From Candidatus Alistipes faecavium (lineage in GTDB: Bacteria > Bacteroidota > Bacteroidia > Bacteroidales > Rikenellaceae): a DNA stretch of 64,000 bases. Below the pieces are notes generated by a model that made no database searches, was not told where the DNA came from, and saw only the letters and a program-made list of their open reading frames with translations. Location: NCBI GenBank assembly GCA_019118605.1, contig DWYP01000007.1:49038-113037 (forward strand). Direction: 5' to 3'. Positions within the stretch are counted from its first letter, which is position 1; every line of letters begins with the position of its first letter. This document shows, one piece after another, positions 26,149 through 34,477 of the stretch. The position numbers and the translations under genes were made by a program.

Positions 26149-26212
26149 TTGCCCGCCGTCGGCCCGAGAGATTCCGAGATGCAGGGGGGGGGAAAATTAC
26201 GCGATGTGTATG

Positions 26213-26250
26213 CGTGGTTTCAGAGGAGAAACGTGGTTTCAGAGGAGAAA
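26213..26250. repeat. Two tandem copies of a 19-bp unit
   Basis: CGTGGTTTCAGAGGAGAAA is repeated exactly, head to tail, 65 bp after the response regulator stop. It directly precedes a long hairpin. The function is unknown. Confidence 0.9.
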
Positions 26251-26458
26251 AAGGAAACACCCGGATCTGCATTTGGATGCAAATCCGGGTGTTGGCCTCA
26301 TAATTCGCTGACAATCAGCTATTTCCGCGGAGAGAGAGGAACATGAACTTTTCATGTAATCAACTCTAAACCAGAATATTAAATTGAGTGCCGGTGTAAA
26401 ATGACACCATATAGGCCACATCTAATTTGCACTTATCTTCCCTTATACGCACCTGGCT
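26250..26458 (-). ncRNA. Candidate minus-strand small transcript in the 26,149-26,633 gap
   Basis: A consensus minus-strand promoter lies just to the right, and the transcript would end at a hairpin of 16 bp with one mismatch (26257-26292, loop CCAA on the minus strand) followed by TTTCCTTTTT. In between are small dyads (ACATGAA/TTCATGT, GCTGA/TCAGC, GGTGT/ACACC). A short frame with no recognised family is contained in it. No other gene was found in this gap. Confidence 0.4.
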
Positions 26459-26462
26459 ATCA

Positions 26463-26493
26463 CAAAGTTATAAATATTTTTTTTCATTTGCAA
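26463..26493 (-). promoter_or_regulatory. Minus-strand promoter near the left edge of the mobile element
   Basis: On the minus strand TTG (26493-26491), a 20-bp spacer and TAACTTTG (26470-26463) match the full consensus. It drives transcription leftward, toward the LytTR gene and a terminator hairpin. Confidence 0.65.
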
Positions 26494-26633
26494 CTAAAAT
26501 ATTCTGAACCCTCGGTCCATGATGTCATATCTGTACCCAATTTCAGGTAATAAAAATATATAATTGATTCAAACACTGATAATCGAGTAATGAGTTTGTT
26601 CCATTTTTGCCGTGGAAACCAAACCCGACACAG

Positions 26634-26930
26634 ATGGAAAATCAACACACGGATGATCTGTCCCGCATCCTGCGGACGGTCGAAGAGATCCTTGAGATCG
26701 TACACTTTATGAAGGATCACCGGAGCCAGCTCGAAGGCGATCCGATCCTCGATTTTGCGGAGGTCTGCCAGTTGCTCCGCCAGAGCGAACGCCAGGTGCG
26801 CCGCTTCCGCGAACAGGGGCTGCTCGTCGGTTTCAACATCGGAGCCCGACGCATGTACCTGCTCTCCGAGGTGCAGGAGTTCATCCGCAAGATGCGTCGT
26901 CGCGGGAAACTCGAATCGTTGAATCAATAA
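26634..26930 (+). CDS. Helix-turn-helix protein, excisionase-like
   Basis: The 98-residue protein has a helical N-terminus and a MerR/excisionase-type HTH at about residues 40-95 (DFAEVCQLLRQSERQVRRFR, then GARRMYLLSEVQEFIRK). Small proteins of this form are common in Bacteroidales conjugative elements, where they act in excision or control. It is the first gene inside the element on this side and is followed 11 nt later by a second HTH-like gene. ATG 26634 is chosen over 26607 because family members start near this MENQ sequence and the added residues look random. Confidence 0.78.
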   Translation: MENQHTDDLSRILRTVEEILEIVHFMKDHRSQLEGDPILDFAEVCQLLRQSERQVRRFREQGLLVGFNIGARRMYLLSEVQEFIRKMRRRGKLESLNQ

Positions 26931-26941
26931 ATCAGAGACTC

Positions 26942-27304
26942 ATGGAAACCAAACAAAATCCCCGGATTTATCGGCTCGTTCCTTCCGAACAGCTCGAACG
27001 TCTCATCAAAACAAATTTCCTTTTGAGTAAGGGCCTGTTGCTGTTTGAATACCTGTGTAGTCGAAGCGACGAACCGTTATTCCTGACGGCTGATGCGGCC
27101 TGCGAAGTCCTCGGCATTCGCCCCGAAACGCTGACCCGTTACCGTCAAAAACGACTGATCCGCCCCACAATCTATCGAAGACAGTTCCTTTACAATGCCT
27201 ACGACCTGCTGATGCTCGTTTACCGAATCAACCAGCGCAACCTGCAAAATGCGCTGCGGCGTACACCCCGGATTGTGATCGGAGGGAACGAGCATAACGG
27301 ATGA
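26942..27304 (+). CDS. Helix-turn-helix protein
   Basis: This 120-residue protein has a winged-HTH-like segment at about residues 45-95 (FLTADAACEVLGIRPETLTR, then PTIYRRQFLYNAYDLLMLVY). The architecture matches the preceding gene, with an N-terminal helical part and a C-terminal DNA-binding domain, so the two may work together at the element's end or in its regulation. They are 11 nt apart. No more precise role can be given. Downstream, about 225 bp to the next gene holds no supported feature. Confidence 0.7.
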   Translation: METKQNPRIYRLVPSEQLERLIKTNFLLSKGLLLFEYLCSRSDEPLFLTADAACEVLGIRPETLTRYRQKRLIRPTIYRRQFLYNAYDLLMLVYRINQRNLQNALRRTPRIVIGGNEHNG

Positions 27305-27529
27305 CGGAGAAACTGAAGAAGAATCCACAAGGGCCGACCTCGGGCCAAGATAGCGACACGCCTGCACCTTGAAGCCCTTTTTTCGCACGATCTCCACCCA
27401 TCCGGGTCTATCGTCCGAAAAAAGGACTTCCGGTTTGTCCCGCCGCTGAATATCTGCCCGTGGCCGGCCCTTCCTTTTCTGGACAGGTCGGTTCCAAAAC
27501 CGTATGTCAAACCTCAAAATGGATTTGGT

Positions 27530-27751
27530 ATGATTGACCTTCAGAAACACATTTGGGAAGGCTGGACCGTTGGCGATTTTGTTGAACGCCTTACTCCGGA
27601 ATTGGATCACATCATGTCGGGACGTAGTTGGCGCCGACCCTTTACCTCAAAGCAGGAACTTGCCGTCTGGTGTCGGGAGAATCAACCCTATTACAAAAAA
27701 CACATTCCGGGCGTTGTTGCCTATTTTGCCCGAAGGTACCGTTTACGTTGA
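27530..27751 (+). CDS. Small conserved-type protein, unknown function
   Basis: This 73-residue protein has no recognised domain. It is rich in Trp, Arg and His (IWEGWTVGDFVERL, then SGRSWRRPFTSKQEL). A frame shift overlap with another reading frame at 27534 exists, but this frame has the more protein-like composition. It lies in the element's cargo end with a following small gene 12 nt later. It could be an accessory DNA-binding or regulatory protein; there is no firm evidence. Confidence 0.45.
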   Translation: MIDLQKHIWEGWTVGDFVERLTPELDHIMSGRSWRRPFTSKQELAVWCRENQPYYKKHIPGVVAYFARRYRLR

Positions 27752-27763
27752 CAGCAGCAGGAG

Positions 27764-28057
27764 ATGATTTACTACCATCGCTTTTACGTTGAGAGCCTGT
27801 ATCCTGAGAACCGGCGGAGGATTCTCCGCTGGTTGTTCCGTACATTTCCCGTTTACCTGTTTGAAACGACGCCTGCAGGTTATAAGGGGCGATTCTATAC
27901 GCAGAATGTTTGCTTTCCGAAGGCTGCCTTCCGTGATCTGACGTTCAGTCTTCGCGGCGATAGGACATTGTGTCTATGGATTATTTCTTATGATTTGCAT
28001 ACGCTTTTCCTTGAGCGAAATATCTACGTCTATGGGAAATGGCTTTTCAAAATTTAA
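27764..28057 (+). CDS. Small basic protein, unknown function
   Basis: The 97-residue product is rich in aromatic and basic residues (YYHRFYVESLYPENRRRILR, then RFYTQNVCFPKAAFRDLTF). No signal peptide or known domain is visible. It follows the previous small gene by 12 nt and is convergent with umuC, whose stop lies 47 bp away. The consistent codon use supports a real gene, but I cannot assign a role. Confidence 0.5.
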   Translation: MIYYHRFYVESLYPENRRRILRWLFRTFPVYLFETTPAGYKGRFYTQNVCFPKAAFRDLTFSLRGDRTLCLWIISYDLHTLFLERNIYVYGKWLFKI

Positions 28058-28103
28058 CCACCCAGGAACAGATTTACTTAAATATTTCCATGCAAAAGAA
28101 AAT

Positions 28104-29360
28104 CTAATTCTTTACAACGAGCAGTTCCTTCCAGTCGGTCGTATAGCGGGGTGAAAGGTGCTCGCGGTTCATGCGGAAATGGTCGGTTCCCTGGGCTGCC
28201 ACGACAATCGTACCTTTCCCGTGGGTTTTATTCACCGAATCGAGAATATCCATCAGGCGAGTATGCTTTTCACGATCCAACGGTGAAAACAAGGAGCCTT
28301 GCTGCTCGGATGCAGCGGTAATTTGTGAAAGAATCACCCCGGCCCGCTTGTATCCATATCCGGATTTGAAGACCTGTCGCAGGGCAATGCGGGCTTGCCG
28401 CACAATCTCCAGCGTGCTGTCCGTAGGCTCGGGTAACAGTTGCAGGCTTGTCTCATAGCGTTGGGGCTGTTCTTCGCGGTGGCGGTTGGTGAAGAGGAAG
28501 CATTGCACCTCGCCGCAGATCGACCCCTCACCACGCAGTTTCTCGGCGCACATCGAGGCAAACTCGGCGATGATCGGGTCCAAATCCTTCTGCTCATAAA
28601 TCTCCTTCGGGAAGGTACGCGAGACAGTGATCTGCTGCTTGCGGGGCGGCATCTGCTCGAAGGTGATGCACTCCACGCCTTGCAATTCGCTCCATGTCCG
28701 CAGCCCCACAACACCCATGCGGGCACGAACCCACTCCTGCGGCAGATCGACGAACTGCTGCGCCGTGCGCAACCCCATGCGGTCGAACATCTTTCCGTAG
28801 CGACGGCCGATGCCCCAAACATCTTGCAGCGGAAATTTCCGCAGCACCTTCGTAATGTCCTCCGGGCGGTGCATATAGCAGCACCCGTTAAGTTTGGGGT
28901 ACTGTTTGGCCAGCTTCGAGGCGATCTTGGCCAGCGTCTTGGTCGGGGCGATGCCGATGCTGACCGGAATCCCGACGTTGCGGCGTATCGTTCGTCCGAT
29001 CGAACGGCCGAACTCGTCGAGCGGCTCGGCCATGCCCCGCAGGTCGAAGAAGGCCTCGTCGATCGAGTAAACCTCGATGCCGGGGACCAGCGAGCGGAGC
29101 GTCGCCATCACGCGGCGCGACAAGTCGCCATAGAGGGCGAAGTTGGCCGAAAAGACCGTAACCTGGCCGCGTTCGATAAACTGTCGAACCTGATAGAACG
29201 GCTGTCCCATGCCGATGCCGAGGGCCTTGGCCTCGTTCGATCTGGCGATGATGCAGCCGTCGTTGTTCGAGAGCACCACGACGGGACGTCCCACAAGATC
29301 AGGCCGGAAGAGCCGCTCGCAGGAGGCGTAGAAGTTGTTACAGTCGCAGAGCCCGTACAT
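28104..29360 (-). CDS. umuC: Y-family DNA polymerase V catalytic subunit
   Basis: UmuC with processed UmuD copies across damaged DNA, at the cost of mutations. The 418-residue length fits. The palm motifs are clear: D6 in LCDCNNFYASCE and D101-E102 in YSIDEAFFDL, which hold the catalytic metals. Helix-hairpin-helix residues follow in VWGIGRRYGKMFDRMGLRTA, and the little-finger domain ends with a DUF4113-like tail. It is downstream of umuD by 6 nt on the same strand. Mobile-element copies such as this one raise mutation rates and are common cargo. Confidence 0.95.
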   Translation of the reverse strand: MYGLCDCNNFYASCERLFRPDLVGRPVVVLSNNDGCIIARSNEAKALGIGMGQPFYQVRQFIERGQVTVFSANFALYGDLSRRVMATLRSLVPGIEVYSIDEAFFDLRGMAEPLDEFGRSIGRTIRRNVGIPVSIGIAPTKTLAKIASKLAKQYPKLNGCCYMHRPEDITKVLRKFPLQDVWGIGRRYGKMFDRMGLRTAQQFVDLPQEWVRARMGVVGLRTWSELQGVECITFEQMPPRKQQITVSRTFPKEIYEQKDLDPIIAEFASMCAEKLRGEGSICGEVQCFLFTNRHREEQPQRYETSLQLLPEPTDSTLEIVRQARIALRQVFKSGYGYKRAGVILSQITAASEQQGSLFSPLDREKHTRLMDILDSVNKTHGKGTIVVAAQGTDHFRMNREHLSPRYTTDWKELLVVKN

Positions 29361-29366
29361 GGTTGC

Positions 29367-29819
29367 CTATTTGAAAGTTTTGATGACATGGCGGACGACG
29401 CCCCAGACAAGAAATTCATTGTCTGCATCCACGCGAATCGGTTGATATTTCGGATTCGAGGGCATAAGCCAGGCGCAACCCTTTTCGAGCCGGACACGCT
29501 TGACGGTGAACTCCCCATCGACGTAGCAGACTGCGATGCAGCCGTCATAAGGGGGCACCGAACGATCGACGACGAGCAGGTCGCCGTCGCCGATGCCGTC
29601 GCCGATGCCGTCCCCGGCCATGCTGTCGCCCGAGACGCGCACGAAGAAGGTCGAGGCGGGGTTGTGGACAAACTCCCGATTCAAATCCAGCGGAGCATCG
29701 AGAAAGTCGTCGGCTGGCGACGGAAATCCCGCCTTGACATCTCCTCCGGCAACAGGGAGTTCCTGACGGGTCGTGAGGTCTGGTGAATGAAAAGTTAATA
29801 TGTCTGTCTTCTTTTCCAT
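29367..29819 (-). CDS. umuD: UmuD-type LexA-family autopeptidase with an extra GIGD repeat
   Basis: UmuD cleaves itself when RecA filaments form, and the product activates UmuC. In this 150-residue protein the cleavage site is A30-G31 (VKAGFPSP), the catalytic Ser is S66 (SGDSM) and the general base is K107 (TVKRVR). Between them the chain reads GDGIGDGIGDGD (residues 69-80), where homologues usually have one short GI-x-DGD turn; 12-bp repeats in the DNA produce the extra copy. The start lies almost on top of the predicted promoter, so the mRNA may be nearly leaderless. Confidence 0.92.
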   Translation of the reverse strand: MEKKTDILTFHSPDLTTRQELPVAGGDVKAGFPSPADDFLDAPLDLNREFVHNPASTFFVRVSGDSMAGDGIGDGIGDGDLLVVDRSVPPYDGCIAVCYVDGEFTVKRVRLEKGCAWLMPSNPKYQPIRVDADNEFLVWGVVRHVIKTFK

Positions 29820-29823
29820 ACAC

Positions 29824-29856
29824 CGAAAGTACGGAGAATTTCCGTTATTATTTCAA
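29824..29856 (-). promoter_or_regulatory. Promoter of umuDC with internal dyad operator candidate
   Basis: On the minus strand TTG (29856-29854) is followed, after a rather long spacer, by TACTTTCG (29831-29824). Inside the spacer lies ACGGA-N5-TCCGT (29831-29845), a symmetric site placed where a repressor would block RNA polymerase. It could bind a LexA-like or element-encoded repressor. Confidence 0.5.
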
Positions 29857-30128
29857 GTTTTTTCCTATTTTTGTAAATGATTCCGTGCCGATCCGCGGAA
29901 TCTATTTGAAAGACGTTTAATTACAGTTTCTTTCGTACTCAAACTTCGCAATTTGACACGATGAAAGAAATGTAACAGGACGCCTTGCAAACGTATGTAT
30001 TGCACCGTAGGTCTATGGCTTACTTTGTGCAATACTCGTTTCGCGTGGGCTGTCCGTGTTGCTTATCTCATCGTGGGGCAGCGAAGGCCTGAGTACGGGG
30101 TAAGTCAATGCGGCAACCCACGTTTTTT

Positions 30129-30614
30129 ATGGCTTTCGACTACGACAATACGGGAAACCTCGCCCTGCTCGACCGACGAAAGATCGCCTTCTTCGCTTCG
30201 CGTATCGTCTTACCCGCAGTCGAGGAGCAGGCCCTCCGTTGGGCAGAAGCGTGTTGCGCGACCGATAGCGTTGTAATCAGCGGTTTTCAATCTCCACTCG
30301 AGAAATCCGTCTTTGAGCTCCTGCTGAAAGCTCGCCACCCGGTGATCTGGGCCCTGGGGCGTACCCTCTACCGCCGCTATCCGCCCGCCGTCGAAGAGGC
30401 ACTGACCGAGGGACGTATTCTGATCTTTGCTGTACGCAACGCCTGTCGCACCGGGTGGCAAACCGCCCAGACCCGCAACTTCCTGATCGCCTCGATGTCC
30501 GACGAAAGCGTTTATGCCATGAATATCGAAGGTCGCAGCAGTTCGCTCGATGTCCTGTATGATTTGGAGACAAAGATAAAGGCAAAGACAGTGTTTCTCT
30601 TCAAAACACCCTGA
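30129..30614 (+). CDS. DprA/Smf-like Rossmann-fold protein, short form
   Basis: The 161-residue protein resembles part of the DprA/LOG Rossmann domain: NLALLDRRKIAFFASRI, VISGFQSPLEKSVFELLL and RILIFAVRNACRTGWQTAQ follow the order of strands in DprA, including the glycine-rich turn before the second helix. Full DprA is about twice as long and has an N-terminal SAM-like domain and C-terminal winged helix, absent here. Short forms like this are frequent in Bacteroidales conjugative elements and may bind single-stranded DNA on entry. The upstream gap (29,820-30,128) contains only the umuD promoter. Confidence 0.68.
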   Translation: MAFDYDNTGNLALLDRRKIAFFASRIVLPAVEEQALRWAEACCATDSVVISGFQSPLEKSVFELLLKARHPVIWALGRTLYRRYPPAVEEALTEGRILIFAVRNACRTGWQTAQTRNFLIASMSDESVYAMNIEGRSSSLDVLYDLETKIKAKTVFLFKTP

Positions 30615-30812
30615 AAGACTTTTGAGTAATTTCCTTTTCTTCCCGGTTGCCGTCGGGGAAGATAGTCATGCGGAAGGCCGCGGGCGGCCCGCCGTCCTCG
30701 GACGAAAAATCATCCTCGCCGGGGCTGCGGTATTTTTCGCCGCTCCGACGTCGCCGAATGACTGTGTCTCTTCCCGAGGCAACCGACCGCGTCGGGAATA
30801 AGTCCTCATAAC
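30615..30812. other. GC-rich block with overlapping short frames before parB, possible structured element
   Basis: This gap between the DprA-like gene and parB has protein-like short frames on both strands (for example 30668-30811 on +, 47 codons, and an overlapping minus frame ending at 30601). It also has paired segments: TCTTCCC/GGGGAAGA near 30,650, GGCCG/CGGCC, TTCCCGA/TCGGGAA near 30,790, and CGGTTGCC against GGCAACCG linking both ends. From memory, the same short peptides recur in annotated Bacteroides genomes, which would mean DNA conservation rather than coding; this is unchecked. Confidence 0.4.
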
Positions 30813-30895
30813 ATAATTATTTCATTGACTATGCAGTCCGTTTGGATTGCATGGTCCCAAAAACGTGAGACACACGGTAAAAACTGTTTGATGTT

Positions 30896-32887
30896 ATGCA
30901 GACTTCCAAAGGAGAACCGAAAACGAAAAAGAGTAAGGCCAAAGTATCGAAAACCGCCACTTCGAATCCGAATCCCGACGTGCAGGAATCGCCGCAGGTT
31001 GCCTCCAATTCCGGGACAGCGGATCAGCAACCGGCTCCGGCCATTCAGTTGCTGGATTTGAACAAGATTGTCAGCAGCACCTACAATCCCCGCAAGGATT
31101 TCCGTTCGGAGACCTTGCAGGAACTCGCCGACAGCATCCGCCAGGTCGGGGTTCTGCAACCGATTTGCGTCCGACCCAAAGAGGGCGGTTTCGAAATTGT
31201 CTATGGCGAACGGCGCTATTGGGCCGCAGCAATGGCAGGGCTGAAATTCATTCCGGCCCTTGTTCGTGAGTTGTCGGATGCCGAAGCCGAGGATGCCGCC
31301 ATTACGGAGAACCTCCAGCGGGAGGACGTTACACCCCGCGAGGAGGCTGCGGCCTACAAACGGGCGCTGGAATCGGGCCGTCATACGATCGAGAGCCTGG
31401 TCGGGAAGTTCGGAAAATCCGAGACCTACATCCGCTCCCGACTGAAACTCTGTGATCTGATCGACGCCCTCGCCGAACAGCTCGACCGGGAGGAGATTTC
31501 GGTTGGCGTAGCCACCGAGATTGCGAAATACAATGTAGAAGTTCAGCAGGAGGTGTACGAGGAGCATTTCTCGGACGGATGCCGCCTGTCGTGGAAGAAT
31601 GCCCGGATCAAGGAGATTGCCCGGCGGCTCTACGATCGCTACATGACGCGCCTGGATACCTACCGTTTCGACAAGACCGAATGCCACACCTGCCACCACA
31701 ATACGGCCAACCAGATCCTCTTCAAGGATGAATGTGCGGAGGGCTGCGCGGGTTGCCAGAACCGGAGTTGCATGATGCGCAAGAACGACGAATACCTCGT
31801 GCAGCAGGCCCTGCAACTGTTGAAGGCGGATCCGCGGATAGTCCTTGCCACGGTGGGGGATACCCCTGATTCGGTGATTGAGCATCTTGAAGAGGAGGGC
31901 TACCGGATCGAAGAGCTGGATTACTACCTCGATTACTACGATACGGCCCCCGAGATGCCCGAAGCGCCACAGGCGGAGTGCTACTCGTCGGAAGAAAACT
32001 ATGCGGAAGCCGTGAAGCGCTACGAAGCGGCAGTGGCCCGGTTTACGGAGCAGACCCGGCAACTCGAATTTGACGTTACGGAAGGACGTGTCCGCAAATA
32101 TGCCATCATCGGCATGTTCGACGTGGAGATCCGCTATGAGGATGTTCCGGAGGAGGAGTTGGAGGTTTCGGTCGAGGATTCCTCGGGTGAAAGGTCGGTG
32201 TACGTTACAATGGTTCCCGCCTCTCCGATGGAGAGCCTGCTGCGGCAGGACCACCGAAACCGGCAGCTTTGCTACGAGCATATCACCGCCGAGATGAAGA
32301 CGCTGTTCCGCGAATCGAAAGTCTCGGACAGCCCGCTGACCGAAGAGGAGCACCAGATGTTCTACTACGCCGTAATCCGACACATGGCGGACGACCGGCT
32401 CAGACAGTGTGGCATCGAGCCTCAAAATCAGTGGCGCGTTACCGAAGAGGAGCGCTTCGCGGCTGCCGGACAACTGACACCCGAACAGCGGGCGGCAATG
32501 ATCCGCCTCTTCCTGCTTGACTTCTTCCGCACGACGGCCCGGGATTACAACTGTACGGATGAGGAGGTGGACACACGCCTGATGTGCCGATTCGCCGATT
32601 TGAATTTCGAAGCCCAAAGTCGAACCCTGCAGGAGAAGTACCTGGCCACCTACGAAAGACGCCGGACGAAATTGCAGGAGCAGATCGACGACCTGAAGGC
32701 GCAGGAGGAGGCCCGGGCTTTGGCCGAATCCCGGGAGTCGGATGCAGAATCCATTCCCGAAGAACTCCCCGAGGAGCCGGAGACGACGCCCGACACGGAG
32801 ATTCCGGCACCGCCTGCCGAGCCGCTGATTATCCCGGCCGATCCGGAGCTCGGCCCGAACGAAACAGCAGAATCGCTGGCCGCCTGA
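30896..32887 (+). CDS. parB: ParB/RepB/Spo0J family partition-type protein
   Basis: The 663-residue protein has the ParB N-terminal domain at about residues 60-240, with STYNPRKDF, GVLQPICVRP, YGERRYWAA (arginine CTP-binding patch) and TENLQREDVTPREEAAAY, followed by a ParB-type HTH (VGKFGKSETYIRSRLKLCDL). The long C-terminal part is acidic and helical and contains a Cys/His cluster (CHTCHHNT, then CAEGCAGCQNRSC) likely to bind zinc. Genes like this are typical of Bacteroidales conjugative elements and probably help maintenance or transfer. A matching parS site was not identified. Confidence 0.9.
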   Translation: MQTSKGEPKTKKSKAKVSKTATSNPNPDVQESPQVASNSGTADQQPAPAIQLLDLNKIVSSTYNPRKDFRSETLQELADSIRQVGVLQPICVRPKEGGFEIVYGERRYWAAAMAGLKFIPALVRELSDAEAEDAAITENLQREDVTPREEAAAYKRALESGRHTIESLVGKFGKSETYIRSRLKLCDLIDALAEQLDREEISVGVATEIAKYNVEVQQEVYEEHFSDGCRLSWKNARIKEIARRLYDRYMTRLDTYRFDKTECHTCHHNTANQILFKDECAEGCAGCQNRSCMMRKNDEYLVQQALQLLKADPRIVLATVGDTPDSVIEHLEEEGYRIEELDYYLDYYDTAPEMPEAPQAECYSSEENYAEAVKRYEAAVARFTEQTRQLEFDVTEGRVRKYAIIGMFDVEIRYEDVPEEELEVSVEDSSGERSVYVTMVPASPMESLLRQDHRNRQLCYEHITAEMKTLFRESKVSDSPLTEEEHQMFYYAVIRHMADDRLRQCGIEPQNQWRVTEEERFAAAGQLTPEQRAAMIRLFLLDFFRTTARDYNCTDEEVDTRLMCRFADLNFEAQSRTLQEKYLATYERRRTKLQEQIDDLKAQEEARALAESRESDAESIPEELPEEPETTPDTEIPAPPAEPLIIPADPELGPNETAESLAA

Positions 32888-32944
32888 TTCAAGTAAAACC
32901 GACGGAGCAATCAAACGATTGCTCCGTCTTTCATATCTGCAACT

Positions 32945-33400
32945 ATGAACAGAACACTCAAAAAATTGCGGAAACGATACCGCAGCATTTTACAGCAGAA
33001 TCCTGTAATGATACAGCCCGTCACTTCAGAAAACAGTTCGGATCCGTGGCGATGCGAGGAGTGCGGATCGCGTCATGTCTACTTTCGGGCATGGATTGAT
33101 GGCAATACCGAAAAGGTTTGCTCGATTGATGACGACCGGGACGACCTGTGGTGTGATGGCTGTGAGAATCATACCTATCAGATTCGAGAAAGCGAACTGA
33201 TGAAAGAGACAATCAATCCCTGGTGGGATAATGAAACCTCGGTAGAAGATCGGGAGAAAATGACCGGTCTTGTTCAAAAAGACTTCGATCCCCAAGAGGA
33301 CTACCGTGCATTCCGGGAAGCCTGCGACCGCTGGTGGAGTACCAAGACGAACGAAGAAAAGATCGAGGTGTGGCGGCTCGCCACCCGATCCAACTCATAA
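32945..33400 (+). CDS. Zinc-ribbon protein, unknown function
   Basis: This 151-residue protein has two Cys pairs, CEEC and CDGC, about 30 residues apart (WRCEECGSRHVYF, then LWCDGCENHTY), the arrangement of a zinc ribbon. The N-terminus is basic and the C-terminal part is acidic and Trp-rich. It lies between parB and the ArdC-like gene with short gaps and the same direction. A nucleic-acid-binding accessory role is plausible but unproven. Confidence 0.68.
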   Translation: MNRTLKKLRKRYRSILQQNPVMIQPVTSENSSDPWRCEECGSRHVYFRAWIDGNTEKVCSIDDDRDDLWCDGCENHTYQIRESELMKETINPWWDNETSVEDREKMTGLVQKDFDPQEDYRAFREACDRWWSTKTNEEKIEVWRLATRSNS

Positions 33401-33420
33401 CCCTTTCAAAACTTTCAGTC

Positions 33421-34413
33421 ATGAAAAACAATAATCTGATAGATGCCATAGCACCCCGACTGACGGAGCTGATGATCCAGCGTATCGAGCACCTCGAAAC
33501 CGACTGGCAGAAACCGTGGATTACAGATCTCGACCACGGGCTTCCCCGCAACCTGCGCGGCACGCCTTACCGGGCCGGGAATATTCTGCTGCTACTCTTC
33601 CTCTCGGGGATAGCAGGCTACCAAACGCCAATCTTCATGACCTTCCGGCAAGCCAAAGAGGAGGGACTGAATATTCTCAAGGACTCCAAGTCATTTCCGG
33701 TCTACTTCTGGAAAATCTACATCCGCCACAAGGAGACCCGCCGCAAGATCGACATCAAAGAGTACCACCAACTTCCGAAGGAGGCCCGCAAACAGTACGA
33801 GGTCATTCCCATCATACGCTACTATTCGGTCTTCAACCTTGACCAAACAGATATGCAAGAGAAGCAACCGGAGCGCTATACGGCGTTGACGGCTCGTGCC
33901 GAACGAAAGGATTACTCCGACGGAATGGTCTGCGAGCCGATTGACCGGATGGTCGAGCAGCAGTCGTGGCTCTGCCCGATCGAACTCCGTTACGGCGACC
34001 GGGCCTACTACACACGCCTGCACGATCGGGTCGTTTGTCCGCTCAAGGAGCAGTTCCCGAAGGGCGAGGACTTCTATGGAACGTTGTTGCACGAGATTGC
34101 CCACAGCACGGGCCATGCCGAGCGTCTGAACCGCACGATGGGAACCAGCTTTGGCGACGAAGAGTATGCCCGCGAAGAGTTGGTTGCGGAGCTGACCTCG
34201 GCGCTGTGTGGCGCCATAACGGGATTTGCTACGACACCCCGAGAGGAGAATGCCGCCTATCTGAAAGAATGGCTTTCAGAGTTGCATCGGAAGCCCTCCT
34301 ACCTTTTCGATATTCTGGTCGACGTCAACCGGGCCGCCCGGATGATCTTCGACCATTTGGAGACCGAGACTGACGAGATCGCAGTAGAGGAGACCGAAGC
34401 TCCGGCTGCATAG
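33421..34413 (+). CDS. ArdC-like antirestriction protein with zincin metallopeptidase domain
   Basis: The 330-residue protein has the ArdC N-terminal ssDNA-binding domain (about 1-150, with TDWQKPWITD and LRGTPYRAGNILLL) and a C-terminal zinc peptidase-like domain with H224-E-I-A-H-S-T-G-H232. A downstream Glu lies in YAREELVAELTSALCG. ArdC-type proteins protect incoming plasmid DNA from restriction in the recipient. The start at 33421 gives the family N-terminus; an upstream ATG (33334) lies in the preceding gene. Its position among early-entry genes of the element fits this role. Confidence 0.88.
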   Translation: MKNNNLIDAIAPRLTELMIQRIEHLETDWQKPWITDLDHGLPRNLRGTPYRAGNILLLLFLSGIAGYQTPIFMTFRQAKEEGLNILKDSKSFPVYFWKIYIRHKETRRKIDIKEYHQLPKEARKQYEVIPIIRYYSVFNLDQTDMQEKQPERYTALTARAERKDYSDGMVCEPIDRMVEQQSWLCPIELRYGDRAYYTRLHDRVVCPLKEQFPKGEDFYGTLLHEIAHSTGHAERLNRTMGTSFGDEEYAREELVAELTSALCGAITGFATTPREENAAYLKEWLSELHRKPSYLFDILVDVNRAARMIFDHLETETDEIAVEETEAPAA

Positions 34414-34477
34414 ATTTTTGTTGCCGATTGTTGAACCATGCCGCAGTCTTCGGGCTGCGGCTTAATCCTTTCAAACC

